Shown here: piece by piece, positions 12,101 to 25,200 of the stretch
Position numbering within the stretch: position 1 is the first letter of the stretch
Layout: each line of letters starts with the position of its first letter
Assembly: GCA_036571765.1 (NCBI GenBank)
Contig: BROE01000016.1
Span: forward strand, 15,214,384 to 15,278,383
From: Plecoglossus altivelis
Taxonomy: Eukaryota; Chordata; Actinopteri; Osmeriformes; Plecoglossidae
Reading direction: 5' to 3'
DNA length: 64,000 nucleotides
Program-made: the position numbers and the translations under genes
The notes under the pieces: model-generated
What the model was told of the DNA's origin: nothing
Seen by the model: only the letters and a program-made list of their open reading frames with translations
The model's database searches: none

Positions 12101-15100
12101 TTTGGTGTTTCTTTATCTGAAATACAAAGAGATTCACGTTTCACGAGTTTAGCTGGAGTTATTATAGTGTCCAAACTCTGTAAGAGGTCAAAGGTGAGTA
12201 CTGCCAGGTTTGAGAACTCAAAGCACCACCCCTTACCCCCACTCTTGTTCTTCTCCTCCACTCCCTGTCCTCTCTTCTCTCCCTCCTCCCTCCTCTTCCC
12301 TGCTCTCTCTTTAATCGGAGTGTTTGGGTGTTCGGTGGTCACAGCATGGGAACCTTCTTTCTTGTGTCCGTGAAATGGCGTCTCTTTCTCTCTCTCCCTT
12401 CCTCTGCCTCCCCCCGGTGTGACTCACACGTGTGTCTGTCCTCCGGCAGGTTCCTGGTGAGCTTCATGGTGGACGCCCGCGGGGGGTCCATGAGAGGGAG
12501 CCGGCACAACGGCATGCGCATCATCATCCCTCCGAGGAAATGCACCGCGCCCACACGCATCACCTGCCGCCTGGCCAAGAGGCACAAGCTGGCCTACCCT
12601 CCGCCCATGGTGGAGGGAGAGGGCCTGGTCAGCAGGCTGGTGGAGGTGGGGCCAGCCGGAGCTCAGTTCCTGGGGTAGGTGATGTCATCTGTAGCCCTTC
12701 CTGGTAGAGGCACTGGTCACATGACCATGCTCACACTGCTAGTCTCTTGACTCTCTTCTACATCCAAGGCCTGGCCATTGTGTAGATCAAATTAGACCGA
12801 AGAAAGACAGTTATAGCCACTGTGCAGGACGAGGAAAGAAGTCCAGATGGCGTGTGCAAAGTCTTCCCCTTCATGTCAACAAGTCATTCGAAACTTACAG
12901 AAACTTTGAAGATATTGAAGACTTGGATTTATGATCTATCTTCCAGCCCTGTGATCGTGGAGATTCCTCACTTCGGCTCCATGAGGGACAGGGAGAGGGA
13001 GCTGATCGTGTTGCGGAGTGACAATGGGGACACCTGGAAGGAACATCAGTCTGACTATCGCCAGCAGGACCTTCTGGACATGCTCAGCGGGATGGACGAG
13101 GGTAGGTCTCGACAAGGATACCTCCCTTCCTGTCACGCCTCACCTCACACGTGCTCCGTCATGGCAGGGAAGCTTGTTCTGAATGCTGAGTCGGGGTTGA
13201 AGATGTTTATTCACTTAGAACAAGATGTCATCATACTGCCCTACACGATTACACTACCAGTCCAAAGTTTGGACACATTGTCCCATTGATTTCAATGGCA
13301 GGGTTAGGGTTAGGTGTCCAAACTTTGGACTGGCAGCGTATATTTCAGCATATATTTGAATACCATCAAACAAAAATGAGACCTGAAAGTGAACAGGGAC
13401 CCGTCTGGATAGATGGTCTTTAATCTTGTCATCTGGACAGAGCTGGACAGTCCCATCGAGCTGGAGAAGAAGAGGATCTGTCGCATCACCACCAGGGATT
13501 TCCCACAGTACTTTGCGGTGGTGTCCAGGATCAAGCAGGAGAGCAACCACATGGGCCCTGAGGGGGGCATGCTGTCCAGCATGACCGTGCCCATGGTGCA
13601 GGCCTCCTTCCCACAGGGGGCGCTCACCAAAAAGATCCGTGTTGGCCTGCAGGTCTGTAAATACCTTTGTCTGAGTGTGTCTGACCTGAAGCATCCGGAT
13701 CAAGTTCTTTCATTATTTGTTATTAGTAGTATTAGTAGTATTACTCTTACGTAGTTAAATACTTCACCTGTAATCCCTGTAGAATGTTAGAGGTTATTTA
13801 GGTAAAGTGTGTTCTTTGAGATTAGTTGGGATTAGTTCTGTGGACTTCGCAGAAGAATCGCATTGGAATATTGCATGTTAGCTACGTTATTTCAGGTGAA
13901 TTATGTTTACCTTTCTTGTAAGAAAAAGGGTCTATAAAGGATGGACTTCATAGAATAGAATATGTTTATTGTCATTGTACACTGCACAACAGTGAATGAG
14001 AACAGTGAATTCAAAGTGAATCAGTGTGGTGATGTTCATCCCCTGTCTCCATCCCTGTCTCCAAGGCCCAGCCAGTCCCCGACGAGATGGTTCGTTCTGT
14101 CCTCGGCAACAGAGCAACCTTCAGCCCTATCGTTACCGTGGAGCCTCGGAGGAGAAAGTTCCACAAGCCTATCACCATGACGATCCCAGTCCCGCCCCGC
14201 TCGGCAGAAGGTCACCCTGTCAGTCACCGAGGAGACTCCGCCCCCTGCCTACGACTCCTCTGCAGCATCACAGGCAAGTCCTGCTCATCTGGATTAAAGG
14301 GATATGTTCACGCTTAAAATGTATTCAACCAGTCAATTACACATTTGGTCAATGAATGATTTCGCATCCACTGCGCAGTTCATCAAACTAATACCCCCGT
14401 GTTGTTAGTTAAGCTAATGAAACAGATATTGATGTTGGGATTTCTTCCCTCTCGGTGGCTGCTGAGAGGGAAGAAATGTAGCTTCTAGTTGTGATATATT
14501 TTCTCTGGTTTGATCTAAAAGGCTCTGAGGAATGCAAGAAGTGTTTGAAGGGTTTGAAACAGGTGGCTCAGGGATGGATGACTGTGTGACACGTTGTCTT
14601 GTCTGTCCAGGAGGGACATCTCCTGCCCAGTGGGAGGACATCACAGGGACCACGCCGCTCTCCTTCGTCACAGACTGTGTCTCCTTCACCACCAACGTTT
14701 CGGCCAGGTAAGGACATGGATCATCCTCTCTTTCTGCCTCTATCTGCCTCACTTTCTGCCTCTTTCCTTCTGCCTCTCTCTTCCTGCCTCTCTCTTCCTG
14801 CCTCTCTCTTCCTGCCTCTCTCTTCCTGCCTGTCTCTTCCTGCCTGTCTCTTCCTGCCTCTCTCTTCCTGCCTGTCTCTTCCTGCCTGTCTCTTCCTGCC
14901 TCTCTCTTCCTGCCTGTCTCTTCCTGCCTCTGCCTTTCTGCCTCTCTCTGTCTGCCTCTCTTCCTGCCTCTCTCTGTCTGCCTTTCTTCCTGCTTCTGCC
15001 TTTCTGCCTCTTTCTTCCTGCCTCTCTCCTCCTGTCTCTCTCCTCCTGCCTCTCTCTTCCTGCCTCTCTCTTCCCGCCTCTCTCTTCCTGCCTCTCTCTT

Positions 15101-16191
15101 CCTGCCTCTCTCTGTCTGCCTCTCTTCCTGCCTCTGCCTTTCTGCCTCTTTCTTCCTGCCTCTCTCCTCCTGCCTCTCTCCTCCTGCTCTCTCTGTCTGC
15201 CTCTCTTCCTGCCTCTCTCTTCCTGCCTTTGCCTTTCTGCCTCTCTCTGTCTGCCTCTTTCTTTCCGTCTCTCTCAAGCACAATGAACACACAGCCAATG
15301 AGGTGACACGCGTCTGTGGCTTGACTTTCAACACGTCAACACATCCCAAGTGACCGAAGCCTTTGAATCTGTAAAAGAGTTTCTTTTTACGCCAGTCGCT
15401 TACTGTAAGACAAGTCACGCCTGTCCTAATTGAATTGAGTCATGTGGACGCTGTAGAGGCAGATTTAAACAGAGAAGTCCTTGGTGTTATTACAATTAGA
15501 TTATCTCAGTCTTGTCATGTGCCTCTGTTCTCCTCTCAATGTCACAAAGTTTGCATGATTAGATCTCAGACCATAGACGATTGAGGTTGCAGAATGTGCC
15601 TGTGATTCGATCAAGCCGTGGATGGCATTTGGAAATATTTCAGTCTGGAGAGTTCAGGACGAGGTATGACTGTCATTAAGCAGTGTTTTGATTTCCCAAG
15701 CCTACATTACATCAGTCATTCTGACAGATGACTCAGACCAGGGGTGCAGATGCCAGCAACGCCCAACTCACCGAAACAGAAAAATGAAGGATGTGTCCGT
15801 GTCATCGTGTATCATAGTTATAAATTAAACCAACCATCCAAAACGAGCCCTTCACTCTCTAGCTAACTTCCGAACAGAGCCGATCGATCTGACGTTCCTC
15901 GGTTCTCCACTCCTCGCTCGTCCTCTCTAGGTTCTGGCTCGCAGACTGCCACCAGATTCCTGAGACGGTCAGTTTGGCCTCTCAGCTATACCGGGAGCTG
16001 ATCTGCGTGCCGTATCTGGCCAAGTTTGTGGTGTTTGCTAAGATGAACGACCCAGTGGAGTCACGTCTGCGCTGCTTCTGCATGACGGACGACAAGGTGG
16101 ACAAGACTCTGGAGCAGCAGGAGAACTTTGAGGAGGTGGCCAGGAGCAAGGACATTGAGGTGGGCTTGGGTTACACTGTGTCTGTGTGCAT

Positions 16192-16254
<63 letters not shown>

Positions 16255-19200
16255 GGTATTCCTGCAGCGAATGACTGTTCACAGTTTCTGAATTAACTTT
16301 TGTCGTGATGTTGTTTCAGGTCTTGGAGGGCAAGCCTATCTTTGTGGAGTGTTATGGCAATCTGGCTCCTCTAACCAAGAGTGGACAGCAGTTGATTTTC
16401 AACTTCTACTCCTTCAAGGAAAACCGTCTTCCATTTAACGTGAAGGTACTACCTTGTATTCCGTCATATCTTGTACCGGTTTTAAAAATGATCCAGGAAT
16501 TGTTTTTCAGTTATAGAGTCATGTCAATAAATGGTGGTCTCTCAAATATGCTGAAATAGCAGATACTTAAAATAGGATACCGTCAAAAGAACTCAGTCAC
16601 AAATGTGTGTGTTTTTATAAATTTATGAATGATGAATCTTCTTTTTAGGTCAGAGACATGGGGCAAGAACCCTGTGGGCGGCTTTCTTTCCTGAATGAGC
16701 CGAAAACCACTAAAGGTCTTCCACAGACTGCCATATGCAATTTGAATATCACACTGCCAACTCATAAGAAGGTAGGATCCATATTTGAATGGTGCTCCCT
16801 TAAGACCATGTCATGTCATCTTCATGTAAATGAATGGGTTTGATAAGAGAGCCGTCGAAGTCAGGAAGACCAGTCTGAACTTCTACTCACTTTAGAAAAC
16901 CTGCTACCTGTGTCTTTTATTTGTACTGTCCGAAACCAATGACAGGTTCCTTCAAAACACGCTTTCAGTCCTATTTGTGTTGTACCCTTTTTACTTGAGC
17001 GTACTACAACACTGGATTGGGCACTTGTCTTTGTTTTGATTTGGATAGGGTTTCTTTGTGATTCCCATGAACCGTTGTCGTGAAGAAACTCCATAGAATG
17101 TTGTTGCTGTGCGCTGTGCTATCCTGCTGGGCATTCGGATTTTCGTTGACACAATTCCACGCCTTTTTCCGAGCCCATGCGATTTTAGCTCAACTGCACC
17201 ATTCTCATTTCCTGGTTTTTATTTCCACCCACCAACCCTCTGGCTGCCTATGCCGCCATCTTTCTCCCCTGCCGCAATGCACCATGGGAACCACCAGGAC
17301 ATGGAGTCTGATCCTGATGATGAGGTAAACAGATGACCCTTCATCATGGCATGCATCGCTTCCTTAGTTGTTGTTTGTGTTGCTTTAATGGCGAACCCCA
17401 GCAGCCACAGACTAATCGTCTTGCATGATGGCGGATCTATTTGTTTTTTATTGTTTCGGTATTTGAAATTGTCAGTGTAGCTAACTGCTGTGAACTAGCG
17501 AAATGATTGGTGAAAAGTTGCGTCTCGTTGCATGACGTCAGGTTGACGGTGTTAGTCGAATTGAAGGATTTCATGATGATTGTCCTCATTCCAAGCCTAG
17601 TGGAGCGATGTGTTTGATACACCCCGGCTTATTTTTTCATCTATATCTTTCTTTCCATATGTGTTCAGTGGGCCAGTAGGAAACTCCATCCCTTCTCCAC
17701 ACTAGTTTAAGACGGGTCTGATGACAAAAGTCATCTGTAAAACTCACAACCGCCCATGGACTTTTTGGAGCCGTCGCGCATTGCATGTGGTCTATGTACA
17801 AAATTGTGAAATACGCTAAGAGGCCACAAATATCACACGGCAAATAGGACGTGTGAATGAATATATCATCCTCTGACTTCCCAGTACTGTCATACACAGT
17901 GCTATAGACAAAATGTCTACTTAAAAATATGGACATCATATCAGAGATTTCACATCAATTAACTAGACGTTGACCACAATGCACGAGGCATCGTGAAAGA
18001 TTTTCAAAAGCACAAAATGAAACATTTTAAGTAGAGTGAAAGTTCTACAGCACACAACATCATCATTTAAAGGACCATCTAGCATATATTTCTTTATGTT
18101 TTTATACATCTTTTGTTGTTTTTTTGTTTGTTACAGACTGAAAAGCCAGATCGACGTCATACCTTTGCCTCCTTAGCTTTGCGTAAGCGCTACAGCTATC
18201 TGACCGACCCTGCGGCGAGTGAGTCCAACACTTTCACTTTCACGACTACATCAATTGGTTACAGATGTCATAAAGGTTTATCAGTCCTGTCAGATGTAGC
18301 TTTTGTACAGTGTTTGACTCGTACATCCATAGATATATACATGAGAGCGCTGTGTATTTTCACCCTGAACACGTCATTATTCAAACTCGTCCAGGTCGAC
18401 ACACCTGCATGGTTTAGCGTCCGAGCTTCCTCCACCTTCCCCCCCATTTTCAAGTCTTTCACGTTTCGTCGTTTATTGGTTCCTTGTGTTTTTGTTGTGT
18501 CATTGTCCACGCATCGACCCAAACACGGCTCTCATTGCCGCATTTCTATGTTCCCAAACGCATCTCAAATAAAGTTGTTTTGGATGGTTTATTTTTATGT
18601 TTATTTGAAATTTTTATTTCAAGTTCTTCTCGCTCTTATTGGCTTTGTGCTTGTGCTTTTGGTTCAAAGAGAGTTTGAGTTTGCTGGATGTAACGCACTC
18701 CACTGTAACGCTGCTTTTGTTGAAAACCGAACCTGTTTGTACCTCAATTAATGTCAATATAATTTAGGGGGAATTTTGTCGTTCAAAAATACACCGGAAC
18801 ATAAAATATACAAACAAGCAAACATGTAAAAGGCACTGTAGCAGAGAGGCAAATGAATGAAGCACATTTTAAGTCAATAGAATGATTGGTCATTGTTTTG
18901 GTGCTTGTGGCATTTTTCCCTTCTCCATCATCAACTCAAGCATTTCTGTTGCTGCTTCATGCTTCATTTTGTGTCATCTGGTACCTTCTCAATCTTGTGA
19001 CAGAACGTCGACCTTCAACCATCACATCGCCATATCATCCACGTGTCGATAGTTACTACGTTTCACATCACCAGTGCATAATCTTACTGCTTTGATGAAT
19101 GTTGTACTAACCGACTCAACTCTTTCTCTCTCTCTGGTTTTTCCGTTTCTCTTCTGTTACTTTTACGTTAAAATTTATGTTTTAAATTTGCTTATCCAAG

Positions 19201-22200
19201 AAACAACTGATCGGAGTTCGCCGAGAACACAGCCTACTGGCTACGCTTACAAACCTGTCTTTTCAACGCGATCTTATCAGGCGTGGTCGGCTGTTCCTGT
19301 CGCCGTCCCTGGCCAAGCCAGGTCTGGGTTCGGTTCCCCAACCAGCTCATCGTCCAACACGCCCTCTGCCTCTCCACTGAAGTCCGTCTGGTCCATCAAC
19401 TCCGCCTCGCCCATCAAATCCAACTTAGGAGGATCCCCAGCCAAGTCAGTTAGCGACATAGCCTCCCCCATCCGGTCCTACAGGACCATCTCATCCCCCA
19501 TCAAGACTGTAGTTCAGCAGGCCCAGTACCCAGTTCAGGTTACCCCCACCCTCCTGTATTCACCTGGCAAAAGTGCCCCAGATCCCGTGTCAGTGAAGGG
19601 CTTGGCAGCGCTGTCTGCCAGGACCTCTCCTATCACCACAGGAGGGGGAGCGGCTCTACTCGAGAGATCATCCATCGCCATGACACCACCTGCCTCCCCC
19701 AAGTCCTCCCTGAACATGTACAACTCGACTCTTCCGTACAAAGCTGTCATGGTGGGCTCTGGTGCAGCTGCCAACTCCTCCTCTTCCCCCATTAAAACAG
19801 TCCCAGGTCTCTCCTCGGTACGGTCCGGCACTGACCCCTCAAGCCCCTCAAGGGGTCTGTTTTCCTCTCTGTCCTCGCCCATTAAGTCCAACGCGTCCCC
19901 CAGCGCCGCAGCCCTTATAAACGGAACGGTTTCCCCCACAAAGTACCGCTCCTCCTCCCCAACATCGCTGCTCCCCAGTAGCCTGCAGGAGCGGATACAA
20001 GCCACCACTAACGCGGCCACCACTAGCGTAAACGCGGCCTTCGAGGAAGTCGAAAAAACGTTCAACTCCTGCTCCGCGGGTTACGGAACCCTCAAGTCCC
20101 TGTCCTCCTCCGCATCCTCGTCTTACCAGTCCATGAGATCTTCAGCCTCCAGTTCCCTCTACGCCTCTCTGAGGTCGCCCCCCAACTCCACCACCACGGT
20201 CACATCCAGCACCATGACTGTGCCGGTCTACTCAGTTATGAATGTGCTGCCAGAGCCCCAGTTTAAAAAGCTCCCCGAGGTGTCGAAATCAGCAGCTGCC
20301 CTCTTATCCCCCCGGAAGACAGCCCTCCCCGAGGCTAGCATTCAAGCGCAGTCGTCTTTTGCCAGAACTCTCTCACCAGTCAAATCGCCCTTGTTTATGT
20401 CCCCAGCTGCCCTCAAATCCACCACATCATCCCCACTGTCATCCAGCCAAGAAATACTAAAGGACGTGGCAGAGATGAAAGAGGACTTAATACGTATGTC
20501 GGCCATCTTGCAAACAGAAACAAATTCAGCCTCAAAAGGCTTCCAGTCAGACTCTCCTAAAGAGGCAAAAATAGAGGACGAGGAGCCGTTCAGGATTGTA
20601 GAAAAGGTGAAACAAGATTTAGTGAAAGTGAGTGAGATACTAACGAAGGATACTGCCAAGGATGGCAAGGGAGCTCTCACCAAGTCTTCCCTGGAAGAGG
20701 TGCAGTTCTCAAGAGTGTCAGCCGATCCGCCCGCAAGCAACTGGAGTTATCCCCCCAGATACGAAACTGTAGTACCACAGATCAAAGCAAAGACTCTACA
20801 AGACAGAGAGTTTAGTCTAGGAAAAGATTTAAAACATAGAACTGAGGAGGGTAGGAGAGACGGAGAAGAAAAACAAAAACGAGTGTTGAAACCTGCCGTA
20901 GCCGTGCAGGAACACAAACTCAAAATGCCACCTATCAACATGCGCTCCTCTGCTTCGGAAAAGGAGCTCTGTAAACTGGCAGACGTTCTGTTCGGGCCCG
21001 ATGTCGTTCTGGACTCCCCGGACGACATCTCGCACGATCAGGACAAAAGCCCTCTGTCTGACAGCGGCTTTGAGACTAGGAGCGAACGAACCCCCTCTGC
21101 TCCTCAAAGCGCAGAAGGCATGGGCCCTAAAGCACTCTTCCAAGACATCCCACCGGTGATCACTGAGACTAGGACTGAGGTAGTCCATGTCATTAGGAGC
21201 TATGAGTCTCCTGAGGACAACAAACAGTCAGGGGTAGAAGATTCCAGAGCAGTTAGGTACATTGATACAGAGCCTAAAGGGCATCTAAATCTGAACGCAT
21301 CCACACCCGATCACAACAAATGCTTTCAAATGAAAGTTAGCCCTGAGGAGGACAACGTGGGCAAAGGCATGCGAGTGAAAGAGGAAACTCATATCACCAC
21401 CACAACGCGCATGGTCTACCACAAACCTCCTAGCAAAGAGGCAGCGTCCGAGAGGTGCGAGGAAACCATGTCTGTTCATGACATCATGAAAGCGTTTCAG
21501 TCAGGTAGGGATCCCTCCAGAGAGCTTGCCGGACTGTTTGAACACAAAGGAGGAAACGATGAGTACTCCCAAAGGATCCTCGAGGACATGAACTCAAAAC
21601 CCAAAGTTGAAAGGATCATCGAAGTACACATCGAAAAGGGAAATAAAACCGAACCGGCCGAAGTCATCATCCGGGAGACAAGTAACCACCCGGAGAAAGA
21701 GATGTTTATCTATCAGGGAAACGGCGGTGGGATAAGAGAGCTGACTCACAGAGGGGACTTGGACTGTGGCCCCCGGCATGAACACGAGGAGCCTGAAGAG
21801 TCACTGCCCTGTTACCTGGAGTCCTCCAGAGTAAACACACCCATGTCACAGGAAGAGGACAGCCGGCCCAGCTCCGCGCAGCTCATGGGTGACGACTCCT
21901 ACAAGACTCTCCGGCTCCTGAGCCAGCAGTCTGTAGAGTATAATGACGATGAGTCGTCGGAGCTCCGAGGAGAATCGTACAACTTTGCGGAGAAGATGCT
22001 TCTCTCTGAGCAGCTTGAGTCCTCTCACTCTGACTCAGAGGAGTACCTGAGAGACAGGTCTCGTTTCCACTCCCCTGATAGGAGCAGTCTAAGTGAGTGT
22101 AGGTCTGACGGGCCCAGAACAGAGTACGTGTTGAGGTCATCAAAGAACTTGTCTGACAAATCCGGCAGGATGTCTAACTCAGATGATAACTATGACAAGC

Positions 22201-25200
22201 TAACACTGTTACAGTATTCTTCGGAACCAGGTAGCCCAAAACAATCGGTTTGGATGCGAGTGACAGATGATAGACAGGCTAAGAACAGAGAGAAGATCAT
22301 GTACGAAGACAGGGTAGACAGGACAGTCAAAGAGGCGGAGGAGAAGTTAAGTGAGGTATCTCAGTTTTTCCGAGACAAGACCGAGAAACTTAATGATGAG
22401 CTGTCCTCACCCGAGAAGAAATCTCGTAGGCCCGATTTCCGGGAAACGCGTTCTGGGCCTAGCTCCACTCACAGCAGTCCTGAAAGATCAACGTATAGGA
22501 GCAGCGGCGAGGACTGGAGCAGAGACAGGTTTAGAGACAGGTTTGGCACAAATGATAGGAAATGCGCCAGCTTGCCCAGCAGCCCAGAGAGGAGAGTCCT
22601 GCTGCAGTACGATGATAGCGACAAAAGAAAACAGGGAGATGGCATCCCACAGGGAGGTACAGGTGAGGCCTCTAAACCTTTTCAAATGTCATCCTCTAAA
22701 GTCAGTGCTGTGAGGCTCAAATTTGAGCAAGAGGCTCAGAAACAAGACAAGAACCCTAAATGGGGGCAGAATTCTAACCCCCCTGTGAGAAAACTGCAGG
22801 AAAGTAAACTGCCGGTGTACCAGGTTTTCGCTGGTTCAAACCATCCCCAAACGCCAGACAGTCCAGGAATCCAGAGAAGAGGTTTAGACAGTGATTCTAG
22901 AGGACAGAGTCACAGTGGTAACAGGTACATGTCATCATCTCCTAAGCATACTAATGGAAAGGAACAGGAAGAGATAAATATATTAAAGACTTGGGAGAGT
23001 CAAGGAAATGGTAACTACAAATCCCAACCGACAAAGCTATCTCACATTCTAGTTCCTGACACAGCAAAGGAAGGAAATAGTGCTGAGTCGCTGAGGGAGC
23101 AGTGTTTTAAAGAAGGGATGTCCAGTAAAGAGGAGAGCACCCAGAAAATAATATACACTGAGCTGGTGGTTCGAGACAGTCCAAGTAGTTCTGACGGACG
23201 CAATGTTAGTCTAAAAAAAAACTCGGAATCACAAATTCCTGTTAGAATTCCCTCTGGTTTCTTAGAAAATCATCAGTCCGCCTCATTAAAGCTAGATCCC
23301 TCTGTTAAACTGGGTGAAAGGGTAGGATCCCACATACCTACTTTAGCTAGAAATAGGTTACACAGTGGCTCCGAAGCCATCAAATCTACTAATGTGTCAT
23401 CCATAGGAAAAACCACAGATTCATTAAGTAGTATAGTGTGTAATGGTGTTGATAGCGACCAAGTAGAGTACTTGGACCAAGTAACTCCTGTTGTTGTGAC
23501 TGAGGGCTTCAAAGACATTAAGCCGTTGCCAGTTTATGTTAGCATCCAAGTAGGCAAGCAGTATGAAAAAGAAACGGCCACTGGGCAGCTTGGAACGTAC
23601 AAGAAGATCGTGAGTCATGAGAGCAGGACAGTACACGAGACTAGGGGTGCATTCTACTCCGTCAAACAACAGCCAACATCTCCTCAGTGCAGTCCAGAGG
23701 ACGACACACTAGAGCAGGTTACGTTCATGGACAGTTCTGGAAAAAGCCCTGTCACTCCAGAGACTCCAAGCTCCGAGGATCTCAGCCTGCTTTCCAGGAC
23801 ACCCGACTCTGTCATAGGGTTCATGCCCAACATGCCAAGCCCGATCCCTGAAGAGTCAGAGGAAGAGGATGGAAAGACCTTCATATACAAGGAGTCTCCC
23901 CAGGAGAAACCTAAGCCAGTGTCATCAGAACCCTCGAACACGAAACAGGAGTCGGGGAAACGGACCAAAGACAAAAGGGTGGCGTACATTGAGTTCCCTC
24001 CACCTCCACCCATCGAAGCGGAGCATTCAGACCCTGAGAAGAGAGGGTCGTGTGCTTCCTCAGAAGCCGAGACGGAGATGATGGAGGTGAACCTTCAAGA
24101 GGAGCATGACCGGCACCTCCTGGCTGAGCCCATCATCCGGGTTCAGCCCCCCTCCCCCGTGCCCCCTGGAGCTGACGACAGCGACACCAGTGATGACGAG
24201 TCCGTCTTTCATCCCATCCCAGTGAAAAAGTACACCTTTAAGATGAAGGAGGAGGGAGAGAAGCGTCTGAAGGCCAAAAAGTCTGAAAGGAACGGGAATC
24301 AGAAGGAGTCCGGCATCAACGGCATTGTGAAGGGAGATGATGTGGACTTTGAGCAGAACGGCAACGACCAGTCGATCACTGACTGCTCCATAGCAACCAC
24401 CGCCGAGTTCTCCCACGACACGGACGCCACCGAGATAGACTCCCTCGATGGATACGACCTCCAGGACGAGGATGACGGCATGAGTGAGCAAGATCCTAAG
24501 AGCTCCAGCCTATCCTTAGACGGTAAAAACACAGACCGCTCCTTCAACCAATCCAAGTTGGAGGTCATAGAGGAGGAGAAAACGCCTTGCGAAGAAGGCG
24601 GGGGAGAGAACGCCAAGTCAAAAAGTTCCTCGGAAAACAACGGGGACGAGGAAAGGGATTACACCCTGGAGGGAAGACATCCAGACAGACTCAGCCAAAC
24701 GGAGAACTACTTTGGGTACCAACTAGAAGAGGAGCTCAACTCCACCTTTAAAACCGTGGCCACCAAGGGCTTAGACTTTGACCCTTGGTCCACCAAAGGA
24801 TCAGATGATGGAATTTACGAAGCGAAAGCCAAAGACGAGGATCCTAAGCCTTTCGGCCTGTCGGTGGAGGACAAGTCTCAGGCCACCACGCCAGACACGA
24901 CCCCCGCTCGAACCCCTACTGACGAAAGCACACCCACGAGCGAACCTAACCCCTTTCCCTTCCACGAGGGGAAGATGTTTGAGATGACCCGCAGTGGTGC
25001 AATTGACATGAGCAAGAGGGACTTTGTTGAAGAGAGGCTTCAGTTTTTTCAGATTGGTGAGCATTCCTCTGATGGTACATCAGGGGACAAGGGGAGAGGG
25101 GGCCAGAGCCTAGGGGTTGTAGCTACCTCTCAGTCAAACACAGGGGAGAGGGCGGGGAAGGTGACGGTAGACTCCACAGACAGCACGCCAGCAAAGTGCG

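Noticed and set aside
14414..15418. 334-codon minus-strand frame rich in Glu, Arg and Gln, plus two 230-codon + frames
   Set aside because: Entirely produced by the 12-14-bp CT minisatellite; periodic peptide, no independent conservation.
19535..20065. 176-codon antisense frame in the giant exon
   Set aside because: Shadow of the conserved sense frame.
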